A model generated the notes under the pieces. That model worked only from the letters and a program-made list of their open reading frames with translations, was not told the DNA's origin and did not search any database. Shown here piece by piece: positions 51,047 through 60,139 of a DNA stretch of 64,000 nt. The number at the start of each line of letters is the position of its first letter. Positions within the stretch are counted from its first letter, which is position 1. This DNA is from an uncultured Coriobacteriaceae bacterium (GTDB taxonomy: Bacteria; Actinomycetota; Coriobacteriia; Coriobacteriales; Atopobiaceae): NCBI GenBank assembly GCA_902788705.1, contig CADALE010000010.1, positions 25,372 to 89,371 on the forward strand, read 5' to 3'. The translations under genes were made by a program, and so were the position numbers.

Positions 51047-52177
51047 TCAGGATTGCCGCATGCTCCAGGCGATGAGGTAGTCCACCACGAGGCCGTATGA
51101 GCGCACACCCTCCACCTCGCCGAAGCTCTTGAGGTAGGTGTCGTTCACGGTGCGGCCCACCTCCTTGAAGGTGCCCTCGTACGCCGCGTAGCACTCGGAG
51201 GTGTCCGTGCGGTCGGCAAGCACGAGCACCACCCCCTCATACAGGCCCTCGTCAGCCACGTCCTGAAGCACCCGCTGTGCCAGCTCGGGGTCGTAGCGCC
51301 ACAGGGCGTTGAGGCAGTAGCAGAAGGCGTTGTAAAAGCCCGAGTAGGCAAGGCGCACGTCATCGCTTGCCTCGCAGGCCATGAACGCCGCGAAGTTGGC
51401 CTCCTGCTCGCTGGCGATGCCCAGCCGATGGGCTGCCTCGTGGCACATGGTAAAGGGAAGCTCGGCGGGCGCCACGTTCACGGGTACCCCCGACTCGCCC
51501 GTCGGCGCGAAGAACATGCCGGTATGCCCGCTATACAGCAGCGGCTCTCCCCACACCAGCAGCGCCTTCACGGGGGCCTGCGAGCCACGCAGCACGTCAT
51601 GGTCCTCTTCCAGGCTCGCGTATGACGCGCCTGCGATGCTGGCCAGCTCGCCAAAGTCCTGCCGGAGGAGCGCGCCGTCCTCGTCGCGCGGCACCTCACT
51701 TGCCAGCCTGGCGGCCTGCCTCAGGTAGTGGGCCGTGGCCTGCGCCAGGTCGTCGGTGGAGTACTGGTCCACCTCAAGCCCAAGCTCGTTCGCGAGGGGC
51801 GGGGCATAGTGGTTGCAGGCCCAGCCCACAAAGAGGAAGACCGCCACAGACCCTGCCAGCGCCACCCACGAAAGCCACGGCAGCACGCGCCCCCTTCCCC
51901 TGAAGCCTCGAACCAGCACGACGACCGTCACCACCGCCCCCGCCAGCACGGCAACGTCCCAGAGGGCAAAGGGAACGACGCCGGCGATGGCGGCAAGGAG
52001 CCCCATGACAGCCCTCGTGACATGCCGATAGGCGGGAAAGAGCAGGCCGCCCGTGCGCGACACGACCACCCGCAGGACCAGGCTGCACACAAGAAACAGG
52101 ATGGCCAGGCAAAGCCTGAACCGCCACGCACGGCCTTCCACGCGCCGCTTCGTCGCATCGCCCGCCATGGCCACCAT
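51047..52177 (-). CDS. DUF3810 membrane-anchored putative zinc metalloprotease
   Basis: The 376-residue protein starts with three membrane helices (FRLCLAILFLVCSLVLRVVV; VMGLLAAIAGVVPFALWDVAVLAGAVVTVVVLV; WLSWVALAGSVAVFLFVGWA) and continues as an outside domain with the HExxH-type motif CHEAAHRLGI and a later ASEQEANFAAFM segment that supplies a Glu-rich third ligand site. This is the DUF3810 pattern. Substrate unknown. It follows glgB on the same strand by 78 bases; a functional link to glycogen is not expected. Confidence 0.82.
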   Translation of the reverse strand: MVAMAGDATKRRVEGRAWRFRLCLAILFLVCSLVLRVVVSRTGGLLFPAYRHVTRAVMGLLAAIAGVVPFALWDVAVLAGAVVTVVVLVRGFRGRGRVLPWLSWVALAGSVAVFLFVGWACNHYAPPLANELGLEVDQYSTDDLAQATAHYLRQAARLASEVPRDEDGALLRQDFGELASIAGASYASLEEDHDVLRGSQAPVKALLVWGEPLLYSGHTGMFFAPTGESGVPVNVAPAELPFTMCHEAAHRLGIASEQEANFAAFMACEASDDVRLAYSGFYNAFCYCLNALWRYDPELAQRVLQDVADEGLYEGVVLVLADRTDTSECYAAYEGTFKEVGRTVNDTYLKSFGEVEGVRSYGLVVDYLIAWSMRQS

Positions 52178-52255
52178 GCCCGTCCCCGATGTCTGACTAC
52201 CCCGCCCGTCGAGTGGACCACGCCTGCGGCCGTGGCCTACTTCCAGGGGCCCGCG

Positions 52256-54049
52256 CTATGCCAGCTTGATGAGCTTTCCCGAGCAGGTGGGCAGGTCAAC
52301 CCTCAGCACGCCATCCTTGATGGGAATCGGCTTCACCGCATCGTCGGGCGTGGTACCGCCGTAGCGCCACCAGTCGGAATCGATGAGCACCGTGCCTTCC
52401 GTGGCATCGGGAATCTGGATCTCGTAATCGGCGTGCCCCTGCCAGGACAGGTTGAGCACGCACAGCACGCGCTCGCCCTTGGACGAGATGCGCTCGAAGG
52501 CATACACCACGTCCTGGTCGGCCTGAACCACGCGCCACGTGAAGCCCGCCTCGGCGTAGTCCTGTTCCCACAGCGCCGGCTGGTCGCGGTACACATGGCC
52601 AAGCTCGCGGAAGAAGCGCCAGAACGCGTCGTGGTTGGGATACTGCAGCATGAACCAGTCCTGCTCGCGGTTCTCGTCCCACTCGCGCAGCTGGGCAAAC
52701 TCGCCACCCATGAAGTTGAGCTTCTTCCCAGGATGGGCAAACATGTACAGGTAAAGCGCCCGCGCCTGCGCAAACTTGCCCTCGTAGTCGCCGCTCATCT
52801 TCTGCGCGATGGTGGCCTTCCCGTGCACGTTCTCGTCGTGGGACAGCGGCATGAGGTAGTGCTCACGGCCAAAGTACATCATCGAGAACGTAAGCTTGTG
52901 GTAGTTGCCGGGGCGCAGGCCGGGCTCGGTCTGGAACATCTCCAGCGTGTCGTGCATCCAGCCCATGTCCCACTTGTAGTCAAAGCCTAGGCCACCCTCG
53001 GCGACGGGCTTGGTGGTGCCAGGCACGTCGGTCGAGTCCTCGGCCACCAGGAAGACGCCCGGGTTAAGCGACTTGAGGCCGGCGTTCATGGTCTTCAGGA
53101 AGTCCATCGCCATGTTGTTGATGCCGCGGCCCTCGTCGCCCTGCCAGTAGATGATGCGGCTGATGGCGTCCATGCGCAGCGCGTCCACGTGATAGGCGCC
53201 CATCCAGAAGTTGCCGGCAGACTGCAGGAAGCTGCAGGTCTCACCACGCGAGTGCATGAAGTTGTGGCTGCCCCACTCGCTCACGCCCACGGCGTCATTG
53301 GGATACTCGTAAAGCGGCGTGCCGTCGTAGTTGGCCAGGCCGTAGGCGTCGGTGGCAAAGTGCACGGGCACGAAGTCAAGGATGACGCCGATGCCCGCCT
53401 GGTGCAGCTGGTCGATGAGGTACATCAGCTGCTGGGGCGTGCCATAGCGGCTCGTTGCCGCAAAGAAGCCGGTAGGCTGGTAGCCCCAGCTGCCGTCAAA
53501 GGGAAACTCGTTCAGCGGCATAAACTCCACGTGGGTGAACCCGCCTGCGGTCAGGTGCTCTACCAGCGGCTTGGCAATCTCCTCGTAGGTGTACCAGTCG
53601 GCCGGGTCGTCGCTCTTCTGGTCGCCGGAGCGCTTGCGCCAGCTGCCCAGGTTAAGCTCGTAGACGCTCATGGGGCGGTCGTGGCAGTCGCTGCGGGTGG
53701 CCATCCACTCCTCGTCATGCCACTCGTACAGCAGGTCGGTGACGATGGAGCGATGCGCGGGACGCACCTCCATGCGGAAGCCGTACGGATCGCAGTGGTC
53801 CTGCCAGCCGCCACCGTGCCAGATGCGGTACTCATAGGGCGTGCCGGAGGCCACCTCGGGCAGATACAGCTCCCAGAAGTTGCCGTCCCAGCACTTGCTC
53901 ATGTCCATGAACTGGCCGTCCAGTACCAGCTGCACACGGTCTGCCATGGGCGCGAACGTGCGGAACGTGGCGCCATGCGCACCACGAAGGCAGCCCAGCA
54001 TCATGTGGGCATAGAACTCCTCGCCGGCATAAAAGTTTCGCGTATCCAT
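52256..54049 (-). CDS. glgB: 1,4-alpha-glucan branching enzyme
   Basis: The 597-residue GH13 enzyme forms alpha-1,6 branches in glycogen. It has a CBM48 start (ATFRTFAPMADRVQLVLDGQFMDM), then the barrel with VYELNLGSW, ILDFVPVHFA, the nucleophile Asp in YHVDALRMDAISR, acid Glu in FLVAEDST, and LSHDENVHG. The extra N1 domain of long GlgB is absent, and the protein is therefore shorter than E. coli GlgB. AGGGGAG precedes the start. No other glycogen gene is nearby, so glgB is separated from its pathway. Confidence 0.93.
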   Translation of the reverse strand: MDTRNFYAGEEFYAHMMLGCLRGAHGATFRTFAPMADRVQLVLDGQFMDMSKCWDGNFWELYLPEVASGTPYEYRIWHGGGWQDHCDPYGFRMEVRPAHRSIVTDLLYEWHDEEWMATRSDCHDRPMSVYELNLGSWRKRSGDQKSDDPADWYTYEEIAKPLVEHLTAGGFTHVEFMPLNEFPFDGSWGYQPTGFFAATSRYGTPQQLMYLIDQLHQAGIGVILDFVPVHFATDAYGLANYDGTPLYEYPNDAVGVSEWGSHNFMHSRGETCSFLQSAGNFWMGAYHVDALRMDAISRIIYWQGDEGRGINNMAMDFLKTMNAGLKSLNPGVFLVAEDSTDVPGTTKPVAEGGLGFDYKWDMGWMHDTLEMFQTEPGLRPGNYHKLTFSMMYFGREHYLMPLSHDENVHGKATIAQKMSGDYEGKFAQARALYLYMFAHPGKKLNFMGGEFAQLREWDENREQDWFMLQYPNHDAFWRFFRELGHVYRDQPALWEQDYAEAGFTWRVVQADQDVVYAFERISSKGERVLCVLNLSWQGHADYEIQIPDATEGTVLIDSDWWRYGGTTPDDAVKPIPIKDGVLRVDLPTCSGKLIKLA

Positions 54050-54085
54050 GCGACGCTCCCCTCGGTTGCTTTGGTCACAACCATA

Positions 54086-56437
54086 TTAGCCGAGGCCAAG
54101 AAGCTTTCCCACCATCTGCACGACAAACGCCGCAACCCAGGCCACCGCGCACTGGAACACCAGCACGCCAAGCGCCCAGCGTGTGCCCAGCTCTCGCCTC
54201 ACGGCGGCGATGGCGGCCACGCAGGGCGTGTAAAGAAGGCAGTAGACCAACAACGACGCGCAGGCCAGAGGGGTCATCGCGGCCCGCAGGGCCTCAGTGG
54301 TGCCAAACAGCACCGTGCTGGTGGACACCACCACCTCCTTTGCCATGAAGCCGGCTATGAGGGCCGTGGACACGCGCCAGTCACCAAAGCCCAGCGGGGC
54401 AAACACCGGCGCAACATACCCGCCCACGAGGGCCAGCATGGACTGGGAGGGGTCATCCACTAGGGCAAGCGAGGGGCTGAAGCTTTGCAGGAACCACACC
54501 ACGACGCTTGCCACGAAGATGACGGTAAAGGCCCGCGTGAGGAAGTCCTTGCTCTTGTACCACACAAGCCTCGCCACGCTCTTCAGGCCGGGCATGCGAT
54601 AGTTGGGCAGCTCCATCACGAAGGGCACGGCCTCGCCGCGGAACGCCACCCGATGGCTGACGAGCGCCGTCACGATTGCCGCTGCCACCCCAAGGGCGTA
54701 GAGCAGGATGGTGACAAGGGCCGCATGCGCCGGGAAGAACACCGAGGCAAAGAACCCATAGATGGTGAGCTTCGTGGAGCAGCTCATGAAGGGCACCAGA
54801 AGGATGGTCATCTTTCGGTCGCGCTCGGAAGGCAGGGTGCGCGTTGCCATGATGGCGGGCACCGTGCAGCCAAAGCCCATGAGCATGGGCACGATGGAGC
54901 GACCCGAAAGGCCCATGCGCCGTAGCGCACGGTCAAGCACGAACGCCACGCGAGCCATGTAGCCCGTGTCCTCAAGCAGCGACAGGAAGAAGAACATGGT
55001 CACGATGATGGGCAGGAACACGATCACCGTGCCCACGCCGCCAAGGATGCCCTCCACCAGCGACTGCACGACTGGCCCGGCGCCAAGGCCCGCCACGATG
55101 GAGAGGCACCACTCGCTCACCCAGTCGATGCCCTGCTGCATCAGGTCCTGCAAGGCAAGACCGATCACGTGGTACGAGAGCCAGAAGCCCACCCCGATGA
55201 TGGCAACGAGCGAGGGGATGCCCGTCCACCGGCCCGTCAGCACGCGGTCGATGCGCTGGCTACGCTCGCGCTCGCGGCTCTCGACCGGCTTCACCACGCA
55301 CTGCTCGACGACGTGCTCGATGAACGAGAACCGCATGTCGGCAATTGCGGCGGCGCGATCAAGCCCGCGCTCATGCTCCATCTGGGCCACGATGCGCTCG
55401 ATGGCCTCAAGCTCGTTCTGGTCAAGCGACAGGGCGTCACGCACCAACGGGTCGCCTTCGATGAGCTTTGTCGCCGCAAAGCGCCTGGGGATGCCCGCAC
55501 GATCGGCATGGTCCTCGATGAGGTGCATCACCGCATGGATGCAGCGATGCACCGCCCCGCCGTTGTCGGTATCGCTGCAGAAGTCCTGACGGCCGGGACG
55601 CTCCTGGTACTTGGCCACATGCAGCGCATGCGCAACCAGCTCGTCCACGCCCTCGTTGCGCACGGCCGAGATGGGAACCACCGGGATGCCCAGCAGCCCC
55701 TCCATCGCGTTCACGTCAATGGACCCACCGTTGCCCTGCACCTCGTCCATCATGTTGAGCGCCAGCACCATGGGCCGCTCAAGCTCCATCAGCTGCATCG
55801 AGAGGTAGAGGTTGCGCTCGATGTTGGTGGCGTCCACGATGTTGATGATGCTGCAGGTGTCCTCGCCCAGTATGAACTGCCTGCTCACAATCTCCTCTGG
55901 ACTGTAGGGACTCATCGAGTAGATGCCAGGCAGGTCGGTCACGTCGGTGTCGGGATGGCCGACAATAGCGCCGCTCTTGCGGTCCACCGTCACGCCCGGG
56001 AAGTTGCCCACGTGCTGGTTCGAGCCGGTAAGCTGATTGAACAGGGTGGTCTTGCCGCTGTTCTGGTTGCCGGCAAGGGCAAAGGTGAGCGTGGCCCCAT
56101 CAGGCAGCGGATGCTCGGTGGCCTTCACGTGGAAGCGACCACCCTCGCCAAGGCCTGGGTGCTCCACCTGCTCGCGCCATGGCTTTGCCTGCCGCTGGGC
56201 GGCCTGCGTCGCCGGCTCCACCTTGATCTGGGCGGCATCGTCCACGCGCAGCGTCAGCTCGTAGCCATGAATCAGAAACTCCATCGGGTCGCCCAGCGGA
56301 GCATACTTCACGAAGGTCATCTGGGCACCCTGGATGACGCCCATGTCAAGGAAGTGCTGCCGCAGGGCACCCTCTCCCCCAACCTCGGTCACTACTACCG
56401 ACTCTCCGATTTCCAGCTGCGCAAGCGTACGAGACAT
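54086..56437 (-). CDS. feoB: Ferrous iron transporter, FeoA-FeoB fusion
   Basis: The 783-residue protein fuses FeoA (about 1-80, an SH3-like domain: LAQLEIGESVVVTEVGGEGALRQHFLDMGV) to FeoB. The G domain shows G1 GNQNSGKTT, G2 GVTVDRK, G3 DLPGIY, G4 NMMDEV and G5 PISAVRN, and the membrane part has paired gate motifs including LLEDTGYMARVAFVLDR and GFMAKEVVVS with cysteine-bearing GFGCTVPA. It imports Fe2+ under anaerobic conditions. ATG at 56437 follows GGAG. A palindrome upstream (56453-56468) may be an iron-regulator site. Confidence 0.95.
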   Translation of the reverse strand: MSRTLAQLEIGESVVVTEVGGEGALRQHFLDMGVIQGAQMTFVKYAPLGDPMEFLIHGYELTLRVDDAAQIKVEPATQAAQRQAKPWREQVEHPGLGEGGRFHVKATEHPLPDGATLTFALAGNQNSGKTTLFNQLTGSNQHVGNFPGVTVDRKSGAIVGHPDTDVTDLPGIYSMSPYSPEEIVSRQFILGEDTCSIINIVDATNIERNLYLSMQLMELERPMVLALNMMDEVQGNGGSIDVNAMEGLLGIPVVPISAVRNEGVDELVAHALHVAKYQERPGRQDFCSDTDNGGAVHRCIHAVMHLIEDHADRAGIPRRFAATKLIEGDPLVRDALSLDQNELEAIERIVAQMEHERGLDRAAAIADMRFSFIEHVVEQCVVKPVESRERERSQRIDRVLTGRWTGIPSLVAIIGVGFWLSYHVIGLALQDLMQQGIDWVSEWCLSIVAGLGAGPVVQSLVEGILGGVGTVIVFLPIIVTMFFFLSLLEDTGYMARVAFVLDRALRRMGLSGRSIVPMLMGFGCTVPAIMATRTLPSERDRKMTILLVPFMSCSTKLTIYGFFASVFFPAHAALVTILLYALGVAAAIVTALVSHRVAFRGEAVPFVMELPNYRMPGLKSVARLVWYKSKDFLTRAFTVIFVASVVVWFLQSFSPSLALVDDPSQSMLALVGGYVAPVFAPLGFGDWRVSTALIAGFMAKEVVVSTSTVLFGTTEALRAAMTPLACASLLVYCLLYTPCVAAIAAVRRELGTRWALGVLVFQCAVAWVAAFVVQMVGKLLGLG

Positions 56438-56452
56438 CACGATACTCCATCA

Positions 56453-56468
56453 GTTAGCATAAGTTAAC
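56453..56468 (-). promoter_or_regulatory. Possible iron-regulator (DtxR/IdeR-like) box upstream of feoAB
   Basis: GTTAGCATAAGTTAAC is an imperfect 16-bp palindrome 16 bases upstream of the FeoA-FeoB start. Its shape resembles DtxR-family operators, but two of eight pairs do not match, so this is tentative. Confidence 0.35.
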
Positions 56469-56581
56469 AAAAATGCAGGTCAGAACGTGCATAAGTGTAC
56501 TGCAAGCCAAAGGGCCAATTAATGTCCGGTGCGTCATGCATGATTTTCATAACGACAAGCCAAGCAGGAAGGGAAGCCATC

Positions 56582-56917
56582 ATGACCAAGTCCTACGAGC
56601 CCAGCCGTCGCATCCTCGACTCCAACGTCGCGGGGTTCTCCCACTGGGATGGGCACCTTGTTCTCAGCAAGATCAAGCCGGGGTCAAAGCTCAAGCTTCG
56701 CGCCGAGTTTGACAACCCGTACGACCCCGATGCCGTGGCGGTGTACTTCCACGGCACCAAGATTGGCTACGTACCCCGCGCACACAACTTCGTGATCGCG
56801 CAGCTCATCCGCTTTGGCCACAAGGGCGTGCTCGAGGCCCGCGTCACCAACGTCAACCCGCTGGCTCACCCCGAGCAGCAGGTTAAGATGGCCATTCTGG
56901 TACGCGACGCCCGGTAG
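56582..56917 (+). CDS. HIRAN-domain protein (single domain)
   Basis: The 111-residue protein is essentially a lone HIRAN domain: VAGFSHWDGHLVL, GSKLKLRAEFDNPYDPDAVAVYFHGTKIGYVPRAHNFVIAQLIRFG. HIRAN domains bind single-stranded or 3' DNA ends and often accompany helicases or nucleases, but here no such gene is adjacent. AGGAAGGGA precedes the ATG at 56582. It is followed by a hairpin that faces the EIIB pseudogene. Confidence 0.85.
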   Translation: MTKSYEPSRRILDSNVAGFSHWDGHLVLSKIKPGSKLKLRAEFDNPYDPDAVAVYFHGTKIGYVPRAHNFVIAQLIRFGHKGVLEARVTNVNPLAHPEQQVKMAILVRDAR

Positions 56918-56922
56918 ACGCA

Positions 56923-56959
56923 AAGCGGTGCCCGCCAAACGTCCCGGCAGGCACCGCTT
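56923..56959. terminator. Hairpin after HIRAN gene
   Basis: A perfect 10-bp stem AAGCGGTGCC / GGCACCGCTT with a 17-base loop, 5 bases after the HIRAN stop and 24 bases before the EIIB end on the other strand. It has no T-run of note but looks bidirectional. Confidence 0.55.
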
Positions 56960-56983
56960 AGGCGCATGTATGCTCAGGTTGGC

Positions 56984-57297
56984 CTACTTCTGGGCAGCCA
57001 GCTTCTGTGCCAGCTCGAAGGCAGCCTTGCCATTCACCATGCCATACACCTGCATGGGAATCACGTCCATGGGGATGCCATACACATCGCAGGCGGCCTT
57101 CACCTTGCTCTTCTGATATGCCACCTGGGGTCCAATCAGCACGACGTCAACCGTGTCGTCGATGCGGCGCTCGATGCCGCCCACACCGTGTGCCCTGATG
57201 TCGGCCTCGACGCCAGCCGCGGCGGCAGCTTCCTCCATCTTGCGAACCAGCAGACTGGTTGACATGCCACCTGCGCAGAACAGACGATCTTGAGCAT
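56984..57297 (-). pseudogene. Frameshifted PTS EIIB, lactose/cellobiose family
   Basis: The coding block ends normally (PLLL-type C-terminus, KAAFELAQKLAAQK), and from an internal ATG at 57265 it reads MSTSLLVRKMEEAAAAAGVEADIRAHG. But EIIB proteins begin KI-LFCAGGMSTSLLV with the phosphorylated cysteine. Here the true start ATG at 57297 (RBS AGGAAAG) reads MLKIV and the next codons need one extra C at about 57283 to continue as LFCAGGMSTSLL. The sequence has GTCTG where GTCCTG is expected. So the gene has a one-base deletion before the active-site cysteine: a pseudogene or a sequencing error. Confidence 0.75.
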
Positions 57298-57399
57298 GGG
57301 ACTTCCTTTCCTCTGCCTTGGCCCTGCGTCCAGTGTCGCACAGTCTGCGACGTCAGACGAGGCATTTCAGCAGACCGTTCCTCCCGGGCCTTCGCCCAA

Positions 57400-58086
57400 T
57401 CAACTGGCTGCCTCAGCCTCGTCCGCAAATCCGGTGCGCCAGAGGTCGCAGGCAAAGTAGGTCATCGCAACCCAGGCGACCATGGGGTAGAAGCAACCAT
57501 GGGGATCACGGCCATCTTCCAGCACCTTGCGCACCTCGCCTTGCGTGAGCACCTCGAAGCTGCCAAACCGCTCACTGCCCTCGGCCCCCTCGTGCGTAAG
57601 TGGCGAAAGGTCGTCAAGGTGAGCCACGGCGCACAGCAGGGCGGTGCTCTCGTCGGTCAGGCCCGGCGAGCAAAACATGAGCGGGTTCACCACCCAGATG
57701 CGGTCACCTTCGCCCAAAACGATGCCCGTCTCCTCGGATATCTCGCGAGTCATCGCCGCGACGAGCGGCTCGCCTTCGGACTGGTCGCGACGGTCCACCA
57801 GCCCCGAGGGGATGCCCAGCACATATTGGCCAGTTGGGTAGCGATACTCGTAGTTAAGCACCATGCGCGGCTCGTCGCCCGGCACCTCCACGATCAGACA
57901 GGCGCTCACTGCGTCGGGAAGCGTCTCCTTTAGCTGGGCGTCATCCTTCAATGCGACGAGGTCAGACGCCTCACGACGCGAGGCCTCGTAGTAGTGCTGC
58001 CCACCCTCGTATGCAAGGTCGTACAGTTTGATGAAGCGCGTGGCATGCAGCGTGGTCACTTCTGGCTTGTTTGGCGTAGAGGACAT
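57400..58086 (-). CDS. NUDIX hydrolase
   Basis: The 228-residue protein has a NUDIX box with GLVDRRDQSEGEPLVAAMTREISEETGI (residues about 95-122), which keeps the REISEETG metal-binding acids, with a short insertion compared with the standard GX5EX7REUXEEXGU spacing. It resembles ADP-ribose or nucleoside-diphosphate-type hydrolases (YEYRYPTGQYVLGIPSG before the box). It starts 16 bases after the metal hydrolase gene on the same strand, so the two probably form one transcript. Confidence 0.88.
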   Translation of the reverse strand: MSSTPNKPEVTTLHATRFIKLYDLAYEGGQHYYEASRREASDLVALKDDAQLKETLPDAVSACLIVEVPGDEPRMVLNYEYRYPTGQYVLGIPSGLVDRRDQSEGEPLVAAMTREISEETGIVLGEGDRIWVVNPLMFCSPGLTDESTALLCAVAHLDDLSPLTHEGAEGSERFGSFEVLTQGEVRKVLEDGRDPHGCFYPMVAWVAMTYFACDLWRTGFADEAEAAS

Positions 58087-58102
58087 CCCCCGCCCCTCCT
58101 TG

Positions 58103-58738
58103 CTATTCCTTGAGCAGTTTTACTGACACTCCCGGACGGATCAGCAGCGCATCGGGCGCCAGCCGGGCAAATCGGGCGGCCTCTTCCTCTCCGTACGGCT
58201 GCATGGGATGGAGGTGGATGGGCACGTTGTGCCGCGCCTTGATGAGGGAGGCGCAGTCAGCCGCCTCGGCCACATCCATGTTATAGATGCCGTCGCCGGG
58301 CAAAAACGCATAGTCGATGTCCATCAAGGGCATGAGGCCCATCTGCGACGTGGTGCTCGTGTCGCCAGCAAAGTACAGCGTAAGCCCGTCGACGCGCACC
58401 ACATACCCAACGCACTCATCCTTCGGATGGTTGCGGTTGTAAGCCTCGACCGCCTCGACGCTTATCTCGCCATCAAGAAACTCCCTCTTTAGGTAAGCAT
58501 CGCGCCTCGGGTGGGCATCCATGTTTTGCCAGACGACGCAGCCAGCTGCATGGGGCATCTTGTCTACCGCATTGTGGTCGTGATGCTGATGGGTAACCAG
58601 CACCACGTCGGCCGGCAACTCGTACGTCTCGTCCGAACCAACACCAGCGGGGCTCATGAACGGGTCGACATACACCACATGCCCGGCATTGGTGGAAAGC
58701 CTCAACGAACCGTGACCTTGGTACAGCAGCGTTGCCAT
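58103..58738 (-). CDS. Metallo-beta-lactamase-fold hydrolase (UPF0173-like)
   Basis: The 211-residue protein has the short metallo-beta-lactamase fold of the UPF0173 type: VLVTHQHHDHNAVD is the HxHxDH metal motif, FAGDTSTTSQ provides the bridging aspartate, and VPIHLHPMQP the last histidine. The start GHGSLRLSTNAGHVVYVDP is typical. The substrate is unknown. ATG at 58738 has GGGGAGGAGAG upstream and is preferred to an in-frame start 51 bases earlier. It precedes the NUDIX gene. Confidence 0.87.
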   Translation of the reverse strand: MATLLYQGHGSLRLSTNAGHVVYVDPFMSPAGVGSDETYELPADVVLVTHQHHDHNAVDKMPHAAGCVVWQNMDAHPRRDAYLKREFLDGEISVEAVEAYNRNHPKDECVGYVVRVDGLTLYFAGDTSTTSQMGLMPLMDIDYAFLPGDGIYNMDVAEAADCASLIKARHNVPIHLHPMQPYGEEEAARFARLAPDALLIRPGVSVKLLKE

Positions 58739-58891
58739 GTGCCTCTCCTCCCCTCGTATCCTGCATGGCGCAAAGGCGTCAACCATCATGTTAGCTCAGC
58801 AAGCATGAAGGCCATGCCACCGAATCGGGTTCTGGCTGCGCAGTGCGGCAAAGTGTGAAATGATAGGCACCAGCCAACGAGAGGAGCCCCC

Positions 58892-60100
58892 ATGCGCTTT
58901 GACTTCACCACCATCCCCGACCGCCATGGCCACGACGCGATTGCCGTCGACGGCCTGGGCGACGGAACCGGCTTCGCGCCGACACATCCCAAGGAGGGCT
59001 TCGACTCGATCCCGCTCTGGGTGGCAGACATGAGCTTTGCCACGGCCCCGTCGGTCACACGTGCCGTCCATGCGCGCGTGGACCATCCCTTCTTTGGCTA
59101 CTACGCCGAAAGCGACAGCTACTACCAGGCAATCATTGACTGGCACCAGTCGCGCAAGGGCGTGGCTGACCTCGCGCGCGAGGACATCGGCTACGAGAAC
59201 GGCGTGTTGGGAGGCGTCATCTCCGCGCTTAACGTCCTCTGCTCGAAGGGCGACAACGTGCTTGTGCACTCCCCCACCTACGTCGGCTTTACCGGCTGCT
59301 GCCAGAACAACGGCTATCACCTAGTTCACAGCCCGCTCAAGCTTGACGAGGCGGGCGTGTGGCGCATGGACTTCGAGGACATGGAGCGGCGCATCAAGGA
59401 GAACAGCATCCATGCCGCCATCTTCTGCTCGCCCCACAACCCCTGCGGGCGCGTCTGGGAGCGCTCCGAGATAGAGCAGGCCATGGAGCTCTTCGAGCGT
59501 TACGACGTCTACGTCATCTCCGACGAGATCTGGTCTGACCTGCTGCTCAATGGGCACAGGCACATTCCCACCCAGTCGGTGAGTAACTGGGCCCACGACC
59601 ATGTGGTTGCGCTCTACGCCCCGTCAAAGACCTTCAACCTGGCTGGGCTCATCGGCTCGTACCACGTCATCTACAACAAGTGGCTGCGCGACCGCATCCG
59701 CAAGGAGAGCTCGCTCTCGCATTACAACAGCCAGAACGTACTCTCCATGCACGCGCTCATCGGTGCCTACAGTCAGGAGGGTGCCGCCTGGACCGACGAG
59801 CTGCTGCAGGTGCTCTCGGACAACGCGAACTACGCGCACGAGCGGCTGGCCGGCTATGAGGGCGTGCAGTGCGCCCGTCCCGAAGGCACCTACGTGCTGC
59901 TTGCCGACTGCAGGCAGTGGTGCGACGAGCACGGCGTGAGCTATGCAGACTTCCCGCGCCTTGGCTGGGACGTTGGCGCAACCTGGCATGACGGTCGCCT
60001 CTTCGAGTGCCCGGGCTTTGTGCGCATCGCCGTGAGCGTGCCCCATGCACTGGTGGTGGAGGCGTTCGATCGGCTGGACCGCTACGTGTTTGGAGCCTAG
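58892..60100 (+). CDS. MalY/PatB-type PLP aminotransferase or C-S lyase
   Basis: The 402-residue fold-type I PLP enzyme matches MalY/PatB: PLWVADMSFATAPSV near residues 42-55, FFGYYAESDSYYQAIIDWHQSRKG, FCSPHNPCGRVW, DEIWSDLLL, and the PLP lysine in YAPSKTFNLAGL. Such enzymes act as cystathionine beta-lyase or aminotransferases. The methionine cluster at 20.8-25 kb makes the former plausible, but the two loci are not linked. GAGAGGAG precedes the ATG. Confidence 0.9.
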   Translation: MRFDFTTIPDRHGHDAIAVDGLGDGTGFAPTHPKEGFDSIPLWVADMSFATAPSVTRAVHARVDHPFFGYYAESDSYYQAIIDWHQSRKGVADLAREDIGYENGVLGGVISALNVLCSKGDNVLVHSPTYVGFTGCCQNNGYHLVHSPLKLDEAGVWRMDFEDMERRIKENSIHAAIFCSPHNPCGRVWERSEIEQAMELFERYDVYVISDEIWSDLLLNGHRHIPTQSVSNWAHDHVVALYAPSKTFNLAGLIGSYHVIYNKWLRDRIRKESSLSHYNSQNVLSMHALIGAYSQEGAAWTDELLQVLSDNANYAHERLAGYEGVQCARPEGTYVLLADCRQWCDEHGVSYADFPRLGWDVGATWHDGRLFECPGFVRIAVSVPHALVVEAFDRLDRYVFGA

Positions 60101-60139
60101 CTAGTAGGTGGATTGCACAAGGGGCAGTGGGGCAGCACC

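Noticed and set aside
57265..57297. Programmed frameshift in the EIIB gene
   Set aside because: There is no slippery heptamer or stimulating structure at GTCTG, so a mutation or sequence error is more likely.
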